Below the pieces are notes generated by a model, which saw only the letters and a list, made by a program, of their open reading frames with translations, had not been told where the DNA came from and did no database searches. This document shows, one piece after another, positions 47,680 to 56,894 of a stretch of DNA of 64,000 bases. Source of the DNA: Phytohabitans houttuyneae (GTDB lineage Bacteria > Actinomycetota > Actinomycetes > Mycobacteriales > Micromonosporaceae). The position numbers were made by a program, and so were the translations under genes. The DNA is taken from contig NZ_BLPF01000001.1 of the NCBI RefSeq assembly GCF_011764425.1, forward strand, positions 5,075,001-5,139,000. Reading direction: 5' to 3'. Position 1 is the first letter of the stretch. Each line of letters starts with the position of its first letter.

Positions 47680-48807
47680 ATGCGCCACGCGGGTTCGCTC
47701 CTGCTGTCGCTGTTTCTGGCGCCGCTGATCTGGATCGCCACCGGCTACGGCCTGAACGAGATCGGCCGCACCCGCGCGGAGTTTGCCGGGGGCTTCAAGG
47801 TCGAGATCGTGTTCGGCCTGGCCGCGCTAATCGCCGGCGGCGTCATGTACGCGCTGCTGGTCATGGCACGCCTGTCACCGATCGGGCCGGCGCTGATCGG
47901 GCTGGTCTTCCTCGGCCTGTCCTCGTGGGCCGCGTTCGACCCGGCGTCCTACTTCGACACCATGCCCACCGACCTGCGCAACAACGACTTCGCGCTGACC
48001 TACCCCGCGCTGGGCTACTCAGCACTGCTCGCCATCCCACTGCTCGCGACGCTGCTGAGCCCACGCCGGTGGCGCCGATCCGCCCACCCGCCCGCCGCCA
48101 CGCCCGCGGGCGCAACCCCGTACCCGATGCCGGCGGCCGGCATGCCCCCGGCGCCATCCCGCCCGGCGGCGCGTACGCCCCTCCGTACGGCGGCCCGCCC
48201 ACCTTCGCCGCGACGCCCGGCTACCTGGCCCCACCCCTCCGCCGGGCGTGCCCGCACCGTCCCCTTCACCGGCGGACCCGCCCCATCGCCCTTCACCGGC
48301 GGCCCCCCGCCCCAGCCCGTCGACGCGGCGCCGACCGCCCCCTTCCCCACGGCACCGCCCTCGCCCTTCTCGGCGCCACCGACCAGTGCCCCGCCCGCAC
48401 CGATCTCGGGCGCGCCGGCGGCAGGCGAGGCCCCGACGACGCGAATCCCGACGCAGACCCCGCCGCCCCCGGTCGAGCAGGAGACGACGACCCGCCTCAA
48501 CCAGCCGCCACCGCAGCCCTCCGCGGAGGTCGCGACCACCCGGATACCAAGCTCGCCGACGCCCGCGCCACCGGTAGAAGCGCCGACCACGCGCATCCCC
48601 ACCTCGACCCCCACCGGCGACCAGACCACGACGAGGATCGGCACGCCCGACTCCGAGGCCACCCAGCTGCTCAAGGGCCCGCCGCCCAAGGACGCCTACC
48701 CCCGGCCAGCCTGGTCCGCGCCCACGCCGCCGCCGATCACTCCGCCCGGCGCCCGCCAGCCCGACGACGACCTCGACGACCCGGAAGCCACCCAGCCTTC
48801 CCGCTAG
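47680..48807 (+). CDS. Membrane protein with Pro/Thr-rich tail, internal frame changes
   Basis: As written, 375 residues: four hydrophobic helices (LLLSLFLAPLIWIATGYG; VEIVFGLAALIAGGVMYALLVM; IGPALIGLVFLGLSSWAAF; YSALLAIPLLATLL), then a tail with repeated TTRIP units (PTTRIPT, TTRLNQ, ATTRIPS, PTTRIPT, TTTRIG). Between ~48147 and ~48260 the frame as read gives Arg-rich sequence (PSRPAARTPLRTAARPPSPRRP), while neighbouring frames read GAIPPGGAYAPPYGGPP. Three single-base losses in C-runs would explain this without changing the downstream frame. ATG 47680, with GGGGAGGG. The function is unknown. Confidence 0.65.
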   Translation: MRHAGSLLLSLFLAPLIWIATGYGLNEIGRTRAEFAGGFKVEIVFGLAALIAGGVMYALLVMARLSPIGPALIGLVFLGLSSWAAFDPASYFDTMPTDLRNNDFALTYPALGYSALLAIPLLATLLSPRRWRRSAHPPAATPAGATPYPMPAAGMPPAPSRPAARTPLRTAARPPSPRRPATWPHPSAGRARTVPFTGGPAPSPFTGGPPPQPVDAAPTAPFPTAPPSPFSAPPTSAPPAPISGAPAAGEAPTTRIPTQTPPPPVEQETTTRLNQPPPQPSAEVATTRIPSSPTPAPPVEAPTTRIPTSTPTGDQTTTRIGTPDSEATQLLKGPPPKDAYPRPAWSAPTPPPITPPGARQPDDDLDDPEATQPSR

Positions 48808-48811
48808 GGAG

Positions 48812-48968
48812 ATCACCCAACGCGGACGGCAGGCCGCGGGTGCAACGGTCCGGACCACCGCGACGGCGAGGCGGCGGGAGCGGGGTGAGGTTGCCCACCG
48901 CGGAGGGTGAGGCCGCGGGAGCAACGGTCCGGACCACCGCGGACATCGCGGTAGCTCTGAAGACCCAA
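48812..48968 (-). repeat. R1 repeats D1 and D2, tandem and inverted
   Basis: Two R1 copies in inverted sense follow one another: D1 ~48812-48870 (incomplete, GGCCGCGGGTGCAACGGTCCGGACC) and D2 48884-48968 (GGAGGGTGAGGCCGCGGGA, GCAACGGTCCGGACCACCG, GGTAGCTC). They occupy the 278-nt gap between convergent genes; nothing else is seen there. Confidence 0.7.
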
Positions 48969-49085
48969 GGTCCGAGTTCCCGCCCGTCGCTGCCGGGCCT
49001 CGCCGTCCGCGGTGGGGCGATTTCACCGCACGCCCCGGATCCGGCGCGATTTCGGCGCCCTGCGGAACGTCCCGAAGTCGGCTGC

Positions 49086-50066
49086 CTACGCGGCCGTGCG
49101 GCGCCAGCCCAGCAGCCAGATCAGGTACAGGCCGCCGAGTGCGGCTGTCACCACGCCGACCGGGAGTTGGGTCGGTGCGAGGGCGCGTTGGGCCACCAGG
49201 TCGCTGGCTAACAGCAGCGCGGCGCCCATCGCGGCCGAGGGCAGCGGGTTGGGCCCGGTGGCGCGGGTGAGGCGTCGGGCGAGTTGGGGTGCGGCCAGGG
49301 CGACGAACGCGATCGGGCCGGCGCAGGTGGTGCCGACAGCTGCCAGCGCTACCGCTGTGGCGATCAGCGCGAGTCGGACCCGCTCCACCGACACGCCGAG
49401 CGAGCGCGCGGTCTCGTCGCCCATCTCCAGCACCAGCGTGCGGCGGTGCAGCGCCAGCACGACCGGCAGGAGTGCCGCCAGCGTGGCGCTGGCCACGGCC
49501 GCGTGTGCCCAGCCGCGGGCGTTGAGGCTGCCCATGATCCAGAGGGCGGCGCGCTGGGAGTCGAAGATGTTCGCTCGGGCCAGTAGGTATGTGGTTACCG
49601 CGGTGAGTAGCGCTTGTACGGCGACCCCGATGATCACCAGCCGGTAGCCCTGCGAGCCGCGCCGGTAGGCGAGCAGGTAGACGGCCGCGGCCGCGGCGGC
49701 GCCACCCAGGACCGCGCCGGATGCGATCTCCAGCAGGCCGCCGCCGACCAGGATGATCATGATGAGTGCGCCTACGCTCGCGCCCGCCGTGAAGCCGATG
49801 ACGTCGGGGCTGCCCAGCGGGTTGCGGGTGAGGCTCTGGAAGATCGCCCCGCTCGCGCCGAACGCCGCACCCACCGCGAGGGCGGTCAGCACCCGGGGGA
49901 GCCGCAGGTCCAGCACGATGTACTCGGTCGCCGGGTTTCCCTGCCCCACCAGGCTGCGCACCACGCCGGTGGGTGAGATCGGGTAGTCGCCCGTCCCGAG
50001 GGCGACGACGGCGACGGTGACGCAGGTGGCGAGCAGGGCCAGGCCGACCGCGAACGAGCGTTTCAC
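49086..50066 (-). CDS. FecCD-family iron-siderophore ABC permease
   Basis: A 326-residue permease with nine or ten hydrophobic helices, matching FecCD/BtuC: LRLPRVLTALAVGAAFGASGAIFQSLTRNPLGSPDVIGFTAGAS (periplasmic gate region) and GPIAFVALAAPQLARRLTRATG, the ATPase-coupling loop. GTG 50066 overlaps the stop of the upstream permease by 4 nt, so the two would form a heterodimeric channel. Confidence 0.92.
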   Translation of the reverse strand: MKRSFAVGLALLATCVTVAVVALGTGDYPISPTGVVRSLVGQGNPATEYIVLDLRLPRVLTALAVGAAFGASGAIFQSLTRNPLGSPDVIGFTAGASVGALIMIILVGGGLLEIASGAVLGGAAAAAAVYLLAYRRGSQGYRLVIIGVAVQALLTAVTTYLLARANIFDSQRAALWIMGSLNARGWAHAAVASATLAALLPVVLALHRRTLVLEMGDETARSLGVSVERVRLALIATAVALAAVGTTCAGPIAFVALAAPQLARRLTRATGPNPLPSAAMGAALLLASDLVAQRALAPTQLPVGVVTAALGGLYLIWLLGWRRTAA

Positions 50067-51106
50067 AGCCGTGGCAGCCTTCCTCGCCGGCGCACCAGCA
50101 CGATCAGCAGCGGCGCACCGACCACGGCGGTCACCACGCCGACGCCCACCTCGCTCGGGCGGGTGACCACCCGGCCCACGACGTCCGAGACCAGCAGCAG
50201 GATCGGCGCGAGCACAAGGGAGTACGGCACGAGCCACCGGTAGTCCGGCCCGGTGATCATGCGGGCCGCGTACGGGACCATCAGCCCGACGAACGCGATC
50301 GGACCCGCGGCCGCCGTCGCCGCACCGCAGAGCAGGGTGACGGCCACCGCGCCCAGTGCCCGCGTCCGGCCACGGTGGACGCCCAGCGCCTGCCCCGCCT
50401 CCTCGCCGAGCGCGAGCGCGTTGAGCGAAGGAGTGAGGGCCAGCGCGATCGCGGTACCGACGGCGAGAAACGGCAACATCGCCACGATCACGCCCGGGTC
50501 GGCGCTGGCCAGCGAGCCGACGATCCAGTTGCGCCAGCGGTCGAAGGTGGCCGAGTCGGTGAGCAGGATCGCGCGCCCGATCGCGTGCAGCACGTAGGTG
50601 AACGCGATCCCGGCCAGTACGAGTCGCACCGGGCTGGCACCCTCGCGGCCGCGCGCGCCGATCGCGTACACGAGCACCGCGCTCGCGGCCGCGCCGGCGA
50701 AGGCGAACCACACGTACGCCCACGGGCTGCTCAGCCCCACGATGCCGATCGCCACGAGCACGCCGAGGCCGGCGCCCTCGTTGATGCCGAGGATGCCCGG
50801 GTCGGCCAGCGGGTTGCGGGTGAGCGCCTGGATGAGCGCACCGGCGAGTCCCAGCCCTGCCCCGACGGCGAGCCCCAGCAGCGTGCGCGGCACCCGCAGG
50901 TCGCGGACCACCACGTGGTCGTCGATCCGCGGGTCGTAGTGCAGGAGTGCGTCGAGCACCGTGCCGATGGGGATCGACTTGGAGCCGACCGCGATCGACA
51001 GCATCGCCGCGGCCACCAGGGCCGCCCCGGCCGCGGCCAGGCCCCAGGCGAGCGCGGGTCGGGACCGCACGCCCGCCGCGGGCACACGCGCTGCGGTCGC
51101 CGTCAC
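50063..51106 (-). CDS. FecCD-family iron-siderophore ABC permease
   Basis: A 347-residue partner permease: LRVPRTLLGLAVGAGLGLAGALIQALTRNPLADPGILGINEGAGLG and the coupling segment GPIAFVGLMVPYAARMITG. GTG 51106 (VTATAARVPAAG) is chosen because GAGGAGGGATCTT stands directly before it; starts at 51124 and 51127 lack one. It is divergent from the binding-protein gene across an iron-box-like operator. Confidence 0.92.
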   Translation of the reverse strand: MTATAARVPAAGVRSRPALAWGLAAAGAALVAAAMLSIAVGSKSIPIGTVLDALLHYDPRIDDHVVVRDLRVPRTLLGLAVGAGLGLAGALIQALTRNPLADPGILGINEGAGLGVLVAIGIVGLSSPWAYVWFAFAGAAASAVLVYAIGARGREGASPVRLVLAGIAFTYVLHAIGRAILLTDSATFDRWRNWIVGSLASADPGVIVAMLPFLAVGTAIALALTPSLNALALGEEAGQALGVHRGRTRALGAVAVTLLCGAATAAAGPIAFVGLMVPYAARMITGPDYRWLVPYSLVLAPILLLVSDVVGRVVTRPSEVGVGVVTAVVGAPLLIVLVRRRGRLPRL

Positions 51107-51135
51107 AAGATCCCTCCTCGACATCACGGTGCAGG

Positions 51136-51154
51136 TTAGCTTAGCCTCCCCTTA
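51136..51154. promoter_or_regulatory. IdeR/DmdR-type iron box
   Basis: TTAGCTTAGCCTCCCCTTA matches 14 of 19 positions of the actinobacterial iron box (TTAGGTTAGGCTAACCTAA). It sits in the 71-nt divergent promoter between permease and binding-protein genes, so both directions are probably repressed by iron. Confidence 0.6.
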
Positions 51155-51177
51155 TCTGGGCGAGGAGAGGTCGCGAC

Positions 51178-52173
51178 GTGAGTGGAGTGAGCCGGCGGCG
51201 GCTGTTGATCGGCGGTGGCGCGGCGCTGTTCGTGCTGGCCGGATGTGGTGGCGACGGCGGCGGCGAGGCGCCCGGGTCGGCCGCGAGCGGCGGCGGCCTG
51301 TGGGAGTTCACCGACGACCGCGGCAAGAAGGCGACCCGCGACAGCCGGCCCACCAAGATCGTGGCTCAGCTCAGCGCGGCGGCGACCCTCTGGGACTTCG
51401 GCATCCGGCCGGTCGGCGTCTTCGGCGAGGCGAAAGGCAACGACGTGCTCAAGGGCAACGTCGAGGTCAACGCCGTGCAGTGGGTGGGCCAGACGTGGGG
51501 CGAGTTCAATATCGAGAAGCTGGCGTCGCTCGCGCCCGACCTGCTCGTCGCGCCGATGCAGAGCAAAGACCAGCTCTGGTACGTGCCAGAGGACGCGGTC
51601 GGCAAGATCGAGCCGCTCTGCCCGAGCGTCGGCATCAACCAGTTCGAGGTGCCCGTCGACCAGGTGATCGGTCGCTTCGCCGCGCTCGCCGGCTCGTTGG
51701 GCGCCGACCTCAACGCCAGCGCGGTGACCAGCGCCAAGGCCGACTTCGACGCGGCCGGCAAGGCGCTCGCCGAGGCGGTCACCGCCAAGCCGGGCCTCCG
51801 GGTGGCCTTCGTCAGCGGTACCAAGGAGAACCTCTACCTCGGCAACGCGAAGATCTTCTCCGACCTGGCGTTCCTGCAGAACCTCGGCGTCAACTTCGTC
51901 CAGCCCGCCGCGCCGGCCGACGAGCCGCACTGGGAGGTGCTCTCCTGGGAGCAGGCCGGCAAGTATCCGGCCGACGTGCTGCTCTACGACTCGCGCAACG
52001 CGTCGTACTTCACCACCGACCTGGCCCGCTACCCGACCGTGGCCAACCTGCCGGCGGTCAAGGCCAACCAGGCGGTTGCCTGGAACCCGGAGACGCCGTC
52101 CACCTGGGCCGCGTTCAGTGCGGCGCTGCGTGACCTCACCGGCAAGCTGAGCGCCTTCAAGACGGTCGCCTGA
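51178..52173 (+). CDS. Iron-siderophore substrate-binding lipoprotein
   Basis: A 331-residue FecB/FepB-like lipoprotein. The N-terminus has an Arg-rich start and lipobox (SRRRLLIGGGAALFVLAGC), then the class III binding fold (WEFTDDRGKKATRDSRPTKIVAQ...PDLLVAPM). It would capture ferric siderophore for the divergent permeases. GTG 51178 with GAGGAGAGG. The substrate is not predictable. Confidence 0.9.
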   Translation: MSGVSRRRLLIGGGAALFVLAGCGGDGGGEAPGSAASGGGLWEFTDDRGKKATRDSRPTKIVAQLSAAATLWDFGIRPVGVFGEAKGNDVLKGNVEVNAVQWVGQTWGEFNIEKLASLAPDLLVAPMQSKDQLWYVPEDAVGKIEPLCPSVGINQFEVPVDQVIGRFAALAGSLGADLNASAVTSAKADFDAAGKALAEAVTAKPGLRVAFVSGTKENLYLGNAKIFSDLAFLQNLGVNFVQPAAPADEPHWEVLSWEQAGKYPADVLLYDSRNASYFTTDLARYPTVANLPAVKANQAVAWNPETPSTWAAFSAALRDLTGKLSAFKTVA

Positions 52174-52179
52174 TCCGCC

Positions 52180-52944
52180 ATGCCGCCGGCCGACAGCCTC
52201 CTCGCGCGCTACAACGCGGCTGACGGCTACCCGCCGGCCGGCTCGGACCGGGAAGGCGACGGCTGGCACAGCCTCGGCGATCTGCACGCGAACGGAGCCG
52301 TGCTGGCGGCACAGATGCGGGCCTTCGTCACCTCTTCGGGCTGTCCCTCGGAGACCGCTGCCACGCACATGGCCGGCTGGGTGACCGGGTCGTTCATCCG
52401 GCTGCTCGTCTTCGCGTACCGGGAGGAGCGGCGGCTGCCACTGCTCACAGTGGACGGCACCGCGCTGCGCGTGGATGCCGACGGCTGGTTCAACGGGCTG
52501 GCGGTCGGCGCGCCCGCGCTGGCCGTCCTGCCCGGCGATCCGCTCGCCGGCGAGCCCGGCGTCGAAGTCACCTCCACAATGGACAGGGACCTCGTCGACG
52601 TCATCCTCGACCTTTCCACGCCCGTCATCGACACGTTGCGCGGCGTCTCGCGGCTGGGCCGCCGCACGGCCTGGGCGCTTGTCGCCGACACGGTGGTGAG
52701 CGCGTTCGCCGGTGAGCTGCCACCGGAGCCGGCGTACACCGCCGCGACGGAGGCGGAGCGGCTGCTCGCCGGCGCCGGCCCGCTCGCGATGCGGCGGCGG
52801 TGGATCGGTCCGGTGCCGCTCGCGTCGGCGTGCTGCCTCGCGTACAAGCGACCGGGGCTGGAGCACTGCGAGCGGGTCTGCCCCAAGCTCGACGAGCAGA
52901 CCCGGCAGGAGCAGATCACAACCTGGCTGCGTCAGCCCACGTGA
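52180..52944 (+). CDS. FhuF-like siderophore-iron reductase
   Basis: A 254-residue protein with a C-terminal [2Fe-2S] motif of FhuF type: CCLAYKRPGLEHCERVC, i.e. Cys-Cys-x10-Cys-x2-Cys. Such proteins reduce ferric siderophores in the cytosol to release iron. It begins 6 nt after the binding-protein gene, consistent with one iron-regulated operon. Its 3' end overlaps the convergent oxidase gene by 29 nt. Confidence 0.85.
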   Translation: MPPADSLLARYNAADGYPPAGSDREGDGWHSLGDLHANGAVLAAQMRAFVTSSGCPSETAATHMAGWVTGSFIRLLVFAYREERRLPLLTVDGTALRVDADGWFNGLAVGAPALAVLPGDPLAGEPGVEVTSTMDRDLVDVILDLSTPVIDTLRGVSRLGRRTAWALVADTVVSAFAGELPPEPAYTAATEAERLLAGAGPLAMRRRWIGPVPLASACCLAYKRPGLEHCERVCPKLDEQTRQEQITTWLRQPT

Positions 52945-54240
52945 CGAGCTTGCGAACGGCGTTGATGCCCATCCACCGCAGCGGCTCGGGCGGCCACCGG
53001 GGAGACTCGTGCCCCACCCACGGCAGCGACGTCAGCTCGCTCTCCACGCCGAGGACAAGGTCGGCGAGGGTACGCCCGGCGAGGTTCGTCGTGCCGACAC
53101 CGTCGCCGACGTAGCCACCCGCCCACGCCAGCCCGGTCTCCCGGTCGAGCCCCACCGAGGCGGACCAGTCGCTGGCGACCCCGACAGCACCGCCCCAGCT
53201 GTGCGTGATCTTCACGCCGGCCAGCGCCGGGAAGAGCTCCACCAGCGCCTTGTAGAGCGCCGCGAAGACGCGCGGCTCGCTGTCGTACTCGGCGCTGGTC
53301 TTCGACCCGAAGTGGTACGGCGCGCCCCGCCCCCGAAGGCCAGCCGCCCGTCCGCCGTGCGCTGCCCGTAGATGATGAGCCGGCGGAAGTCGCTGAACGT
53401 CTCCCGCTCGGCCAGCCCCGCGACCGCCCAGAAGTCGTCCGGCAGCGGCGGCGTCGAGATCATCAGCGAGTACACGGGCGCAATCGCGCGGCGGGCGCCG
53501 GGCAGCTCGGGCGTGTACGCCTCCGTCGCCCGCACGATCACCGGTGCCCGAACGGTGCCGACCGGCGTCTCGGCCGCGCCCTTGCGCAGCTCGACCACCG
53601 GCGTCTGCTCGTAGATGGTGACGCCCCGCCGCTCCACCGCCCGGGCCAGCCCGCGCACCAGCCGAGCCGGGTGGATCGCGGCGCAGTGCGGCGTGTACAT
53701 GCCGCCGAGCACGTTCGTCGCGCCGCACCGCCTCGCCGCCTCCGCGGCGTCCAGCAGTGCCACGTCGTCCTCGCCGAACCCGAACTCCCGCGCCTCCGCC
53801 ACGGCCGCCTCGGCGCGGCGCAGCTGCCCCGGCGTCCGCGCCACCACGACAGTGCCGCCCTTGCTCCAGTGGCAGTCGATCTCCTCGGCCGCCGCGACCC
53901 GCCCCACCTCGTCCACTGTGGAGTTCATGGCGCGCTGCATCGCGACGACGCCCTCGCGGCCGTGGCGGTGCACCATCAGGCGCACCGGGGTGGGGAAGAG
54001 CGCCGAGCACCAGCCGCCGTTGCGCCCGGACGCGCCGTACCCGGCGAACTCCTTCTCCAGCACCACGACGCGCAGTGAGGGCGCGGCGGCGGCCAGGTAG
54101 TAGGCCGTCCACAGGCCGGTGTACCCGGCGCCGACGATCGCCACGTCGGCCACGAGAGAGCCACCCAGCGCCGGTCGCGGCGTCAGGTCATCGTCCACCG
54201 TGGACATCCAGAGGCTGTCCGCCTCTAGAGACGTTGCCAT
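52916..54240 (-). CDS. FAD-dependent amine oxidoreductase (PuuB/DadA-like), frameshifted
   Basis: About 441 residues of a glycine/D-amino-acid-oxidase-type flavoenzyme. The dinucleotide fold (DVAIVGAGYTGLWTAYYLA), GYGASGRNGGWCS and the C-terminal GGYVGDGVGTTNLAGRTLADL are typical; the order matches gamma-glutamylputrescine oxidase relatives. The frame breaks at the C-run 53330-53334: RLAFGG must shift to RGAPYHFGSKTSAEYDSEPRVF, needing one base. Its start overlaps the aminotransferase 3' end by 16 nt, so it belongs to the polyamine cluster. Confidence 0.82.
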
Positions 54241-55571
54241 GCCTCGGCCAGCACGGCGCGCAGGATCTGCTCCATCTCGTCGAACTGCTCCTGCCCGGCG
54301 ATCAGTGGCGGCGCCAGCTGCACGACCGGGTCGCCCCGGTCGTCGGCCCGGCAGTAGAGCCCGGCCTGGAAGAGCGCGGTGGAGAGGAAGCCGCGCAGCA
54401 GCCGCTCCGACTCGTCGTCGTCGAACGTGGCCCGGGTCTGCTTGTCCTTGACCAGCTCGATGCCATAGAAGTACCCGTCGCCCCGGACCTCACCGACGAT
54501 CGGCAGGTCGTTGAGCTTTTCCAGCGTCGCCCGGAACGCGGCTTCGTTGGCGCGCACATGCCCGGTGAGATCCTCGCGGGCGAAGATGTCGAGGTTGGCG
54601 AGCGCCACCGCGCAGGAGACCGGGTGGCCGCCGAAGGTGACGCCGTGCGCGAACATGCCGGTCTCGGCGAGGAACGGCTCCATCAGCCGGTCGGAGGCGA
54701 TCATCGCGCCGAGCGGCGAGTAGCCGGAGGTGAGGCCCTTGGCCGTGGTGATGATGTCGGGCTGGTAGCCGTAGCGAACCGCGCCGAAATACTCACCGAG
54801 GCGGCCCCAGGCGCAGATCACCTCGTCCGAGACGAGCAGCACGTCGTACTCGTCGCAGATCTCCCGGACCCGCTGGAAGTAGCCGGGTGGCGGCGGGAAG
54901 CAGCCCCCGGAGTTCTGCACCGGCTCGAGGAAGACCGCCGCGACCGTCTCCGGACCCTCGCGCTCGATCGCGCGGGCGATCTCGTCGGCCGCCCACCGCC
55001 CGAACGCCTCGATGTCGTCGCCGTGCTCCGGAGCCCGGTAGAAGTTTGTGTTCGGCACCTTGATGCCGCCGGGCACGAGCGGCTCGAAGTCGCTCTTGAT
55101 GCCGGGCAGCCCGGTGATCGAGAGGGCGCCCATCGACGTCCCGTGGTACGCGATGAAGCGGCTGACCACCTTGTGCTTGGTGGGCTTGCCGACCCGCTTG
55201 TAGTAGGCGCGGGCAAGCTTCCACGCCGCCTCGACCGCCTCCGCGCCGCCAGTGGTGAAGAAGACCCGGTTGAGGTCGCCCGGCGTGAGCGCGGCGATCC
55301 GCTCGGCCAGCTCGATCGCGGTCGGGTGCGCGTACGACCACAGCGGGAAGAACGCGAGCTCGGCCGCCTGCTTGGCGGAGGCCTCAGCCAGCTCGGTACG
55401 GCCGTGGCCGGCGTTGACCACGAAGAGGCCGGCGAGGCCGTCAAGGTAGCGGCGGCCCTGCGCGTCCCAGACGTAGGCACCCTCGCCGCGGACGATCGTG
55501 GGCACCTCGCCCTCGCGGTAGCTGGCCATGCGCGTGAAGTGCATCCAGAGGTGATCGGTCGCGTTGCCCAT
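54225..55571 (-). CDS. Class III aminotransferase, probable polyamine/diamine:pyruvate type
   Basis: A 448-residue PLP enzyme of the omega-aminotransferase group. It shows YLDGLAGLFVVNAGHGR, the cofactor-contact FFTTGGAEAVEAAWKLAR, VSDEVICAWGRLGEYFG, and the PLP lysine in ITTAKGLTSGYSPLGA. It resembles putrescine/spermidine or GABA aminotransferases (SpuC-like). The start ATG 55571 (MGNATDHLWMHFTRM) removes a 12-residue non-family extension. The position beside the PotDABC transporter and agmatinase supports a diamine substrate. Confidence 0.87.
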   Translation of the reverse strand: MGNATDHLWMHFTRMASYREGEVPTIVRGEGAYVWDAQGRRYLDGLAGLFVVNAGHGRTELAEASAKQAAELAFFPLWSYAHPTAIELAERIAALTPGDLNRVFFTTGGAEAVEAAWKLARAYYKRVGKPTKHKVVSRFIAYHGTSMGALSITGLPGIKSDFEPLVPGGIKVPNTNFYRAPEHGDDIEAFGRWAADEIARAIEREGPETVAAVFLEPVQNSGGCFPPPPGYFQRVREICDEYDVLLVSDEVICAWGRLGEYFGAVRYGYQPDIITTAKGLTSGYSPLGAMIASDRLMEPFLAETGMFAHGVTFGGHPVSCAVALANLDIFAREDLTGHVRANEAAFRATLEKLNDLPIVGEVRGDGYFYGIELVKDKQTRATFDDDESERLLRGFLSTALFQAGLYCRADDRGDPVVQLAPPLIAGQEQFDEMEQILRAVLAEAWQRL

Positions 55572-55634
55572 GCCACGATTACCGCATAGTCGAAGCGTGC
55601 CTGGCAAGCGAATCCGTCACGCGAGAAACCGGAC

Positions 55635-55650
55635 GCAACGGATTTCGTTG
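55635..55650. promoter_or_regulatory. Putative Lrp/AsnC operator, copy 1
   Basis: GCAACGGATTTCGTTG: inverted halves CAACG and CGTTG. The same half-sites (TTTCGTTGC and GCAACGGA) recur at 56895-56928 upstream of the regulator and potD. Here they are 64 nt upstream of the aminotransferase start. Confidence 0.45.
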
Positions 55651-55735
55651 ACTCACCGCCCATTTGGCCCTCTGTACTCCCTGCGCCGACCCGATCTCCT
55701 TCTACTGGCCACCCGTCTGGTCCACCGGGAGGAGG

Positions 55736-56371
55736 GTGATCGTCACCGCGCTCACAAAACTTGGCGGCGTGACCGACGACGCGATGCGGTTCTTCCGCGA
55801 GTTCGCCCGCGCACCCCTCTCCGTGGGTGCGATCGCACCAAGCTCTCCCGTCCTCGCCCGCCACATCTGTGCCACGGTCCCCGAGGGTGGCGATCCGGTG
55901 GTGGTCGAGCTCGGGCCGGGAACGGGCGCGTTCACCGGCGTCATCCAGCGCCGCCTGGCCGGCCGCGGCCACCACCTGGCGGTCGAGCTCAACCCGGTGT
56001 TCGCCGCCCGGCTCGCGGACCGGTACCCCGGCCTGGACGTCGCCGTCTCCGACGCGGCACACCTCAGCGACCTGCTCGACGCCCGCGGCCTCGGCCCGGC
56101 CGACGCGATCGTCAGCGGCCTGCCCTGGGCCGCCTTCTCCGCCCACCGGCAGGGAAGCGTGCTGGACGCCGTGCGGCGCGCGCTCGCGCCTGGCGGCGCC
56201 TTCACCACCTTCGCGTACGTACACGCGCTGTGGGCGCCGCCCGCCCGCCGCCTCCGCTCCGCCCTGCGCGCCGCCTTCGAGGAAGTGGTCGTCGGCCGCA
56301 CGGTGTGGCGCAACGTGCCGCCCGCGCTCGTCTACCACGCCCGCCGCCCGCGAGCCCTCGCTCCCGCATAG
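55736..56371 (+). CDS. Class I SAM methyltransferase (PmtA-like)
   Basis: A ~211-residue methyltransferase resembling phospholipid N-methyltransferases. Sequence: FFREFARAPLSVGAIAPSSPVLARHI, then the SAM-binding VVVELGPGTGAFTGVI and NPVFAARLADRYPG, GLPWAAF, and a C-terminal NVPPALVYHARRP. GTG 55736 is next to GGGAGGAGG (short spacing); GTG 55769 is an alternative start. The substrate is unproven; a soluble lipid or small-molecule target is possible. It lies between the polyamine genes but has no obvious role there. Confidence 0.78.
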   Translation: MIVTALTKLGGVTDDAMRFFREFARAPLSVGAIAPSSPVLARHICATVPEGGDPVVVELGPGTGAFTGVIQRRLAGRGHHLAVELNPVFAARLADRYPGLDVAVSDAAHLSDLLDARGLGPADAIVSGLPWAAFSAHRQGSVLDAVRRALAPGGAFTTFAYVHALWAPPARRLRSALRAAFEEVVVGRTVWRNVPPALVYHARRPRALAPA

Positions 56372-56376
56372 GGGCT

Positions 56377-56862
56377 TTAGGCGGTACCCCAGGTATATGT
56401 CTGTTTGCGGAGCTTGAGGTAGACGAACGCCTCCGTCGCGATCACGCCCTCGACCTGGCGCAGCCGGCTGATGATTTCGAGCAGGTGGTCGTCGTTGCGG
56501 CAGACCACCTCGGTCAGCAGGTCGAACGAGCCGGCGGTGATCACGACGTAGTCGAGCTCCTCCAGCTCGGCCAGCCGGTCGGCGATGGCCTCCAGGTCGC
56601 CCGTGGTGCGCAGGCCGATCATGGCCTGGCGCGGGAAGCCGAGCTGCAGCGGGTCGGTGACCGCCACGATCTGCATGACGCCGGCGTCCAGCAGTCGCTG
56701 CACCCGCTGCCGCACCGCGGCCTCGGAGAGGCCGACCGCCTTGCCGATGGTGGCGTACGGCCGCCGCCCATCCTCTTGCAGTTGCTCGATGATCTGCTTG
56801 CCGACGTCATCGAGCAGCACGTGGGCCACACCATCGCCCACGCCCTGCCGCGGCTTCGCCAT
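56377..56862 (-). CDS. Lrp/AsnC-family transcription regulator
   Basis: A 161-residue regulator: an N-terminal helix-turn-helix (QIIEQLQEDGRRPYATIGKAVGLSEAAVRQRVQRLLDAGVM, residues ~20-65) and a C-terminal RAM/ligand-binding domain (AMIGLRTTGDLEAIADRLAELEELDYVVITAGSFDLLTEVVC). It is divergent from potD, so it probably controls the polyamine transporter and the catabolic genes in response to an amino acid or polyamine-derived ligand. Confidence 0.9.
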   Translation of the reverse strand: MAKPRQGVGDGVAHVLLDDVGKQIIEQLQEDGRRPYATIGKAVGLSEAAVRQRVQRLLDAGVMQIVAVTDPLQLGFPRQAMIGLRTTGDLEAIADRLAELEELDYVVITAGSFDLLTEVVCRNDDHLLEIISRLRQVEGVIATEAFVYLKLRKQTYTWGTA

Positions 56863-56894
56863 CCGTCGCCTCCCGCGAGCACTGTTTCATTCGT

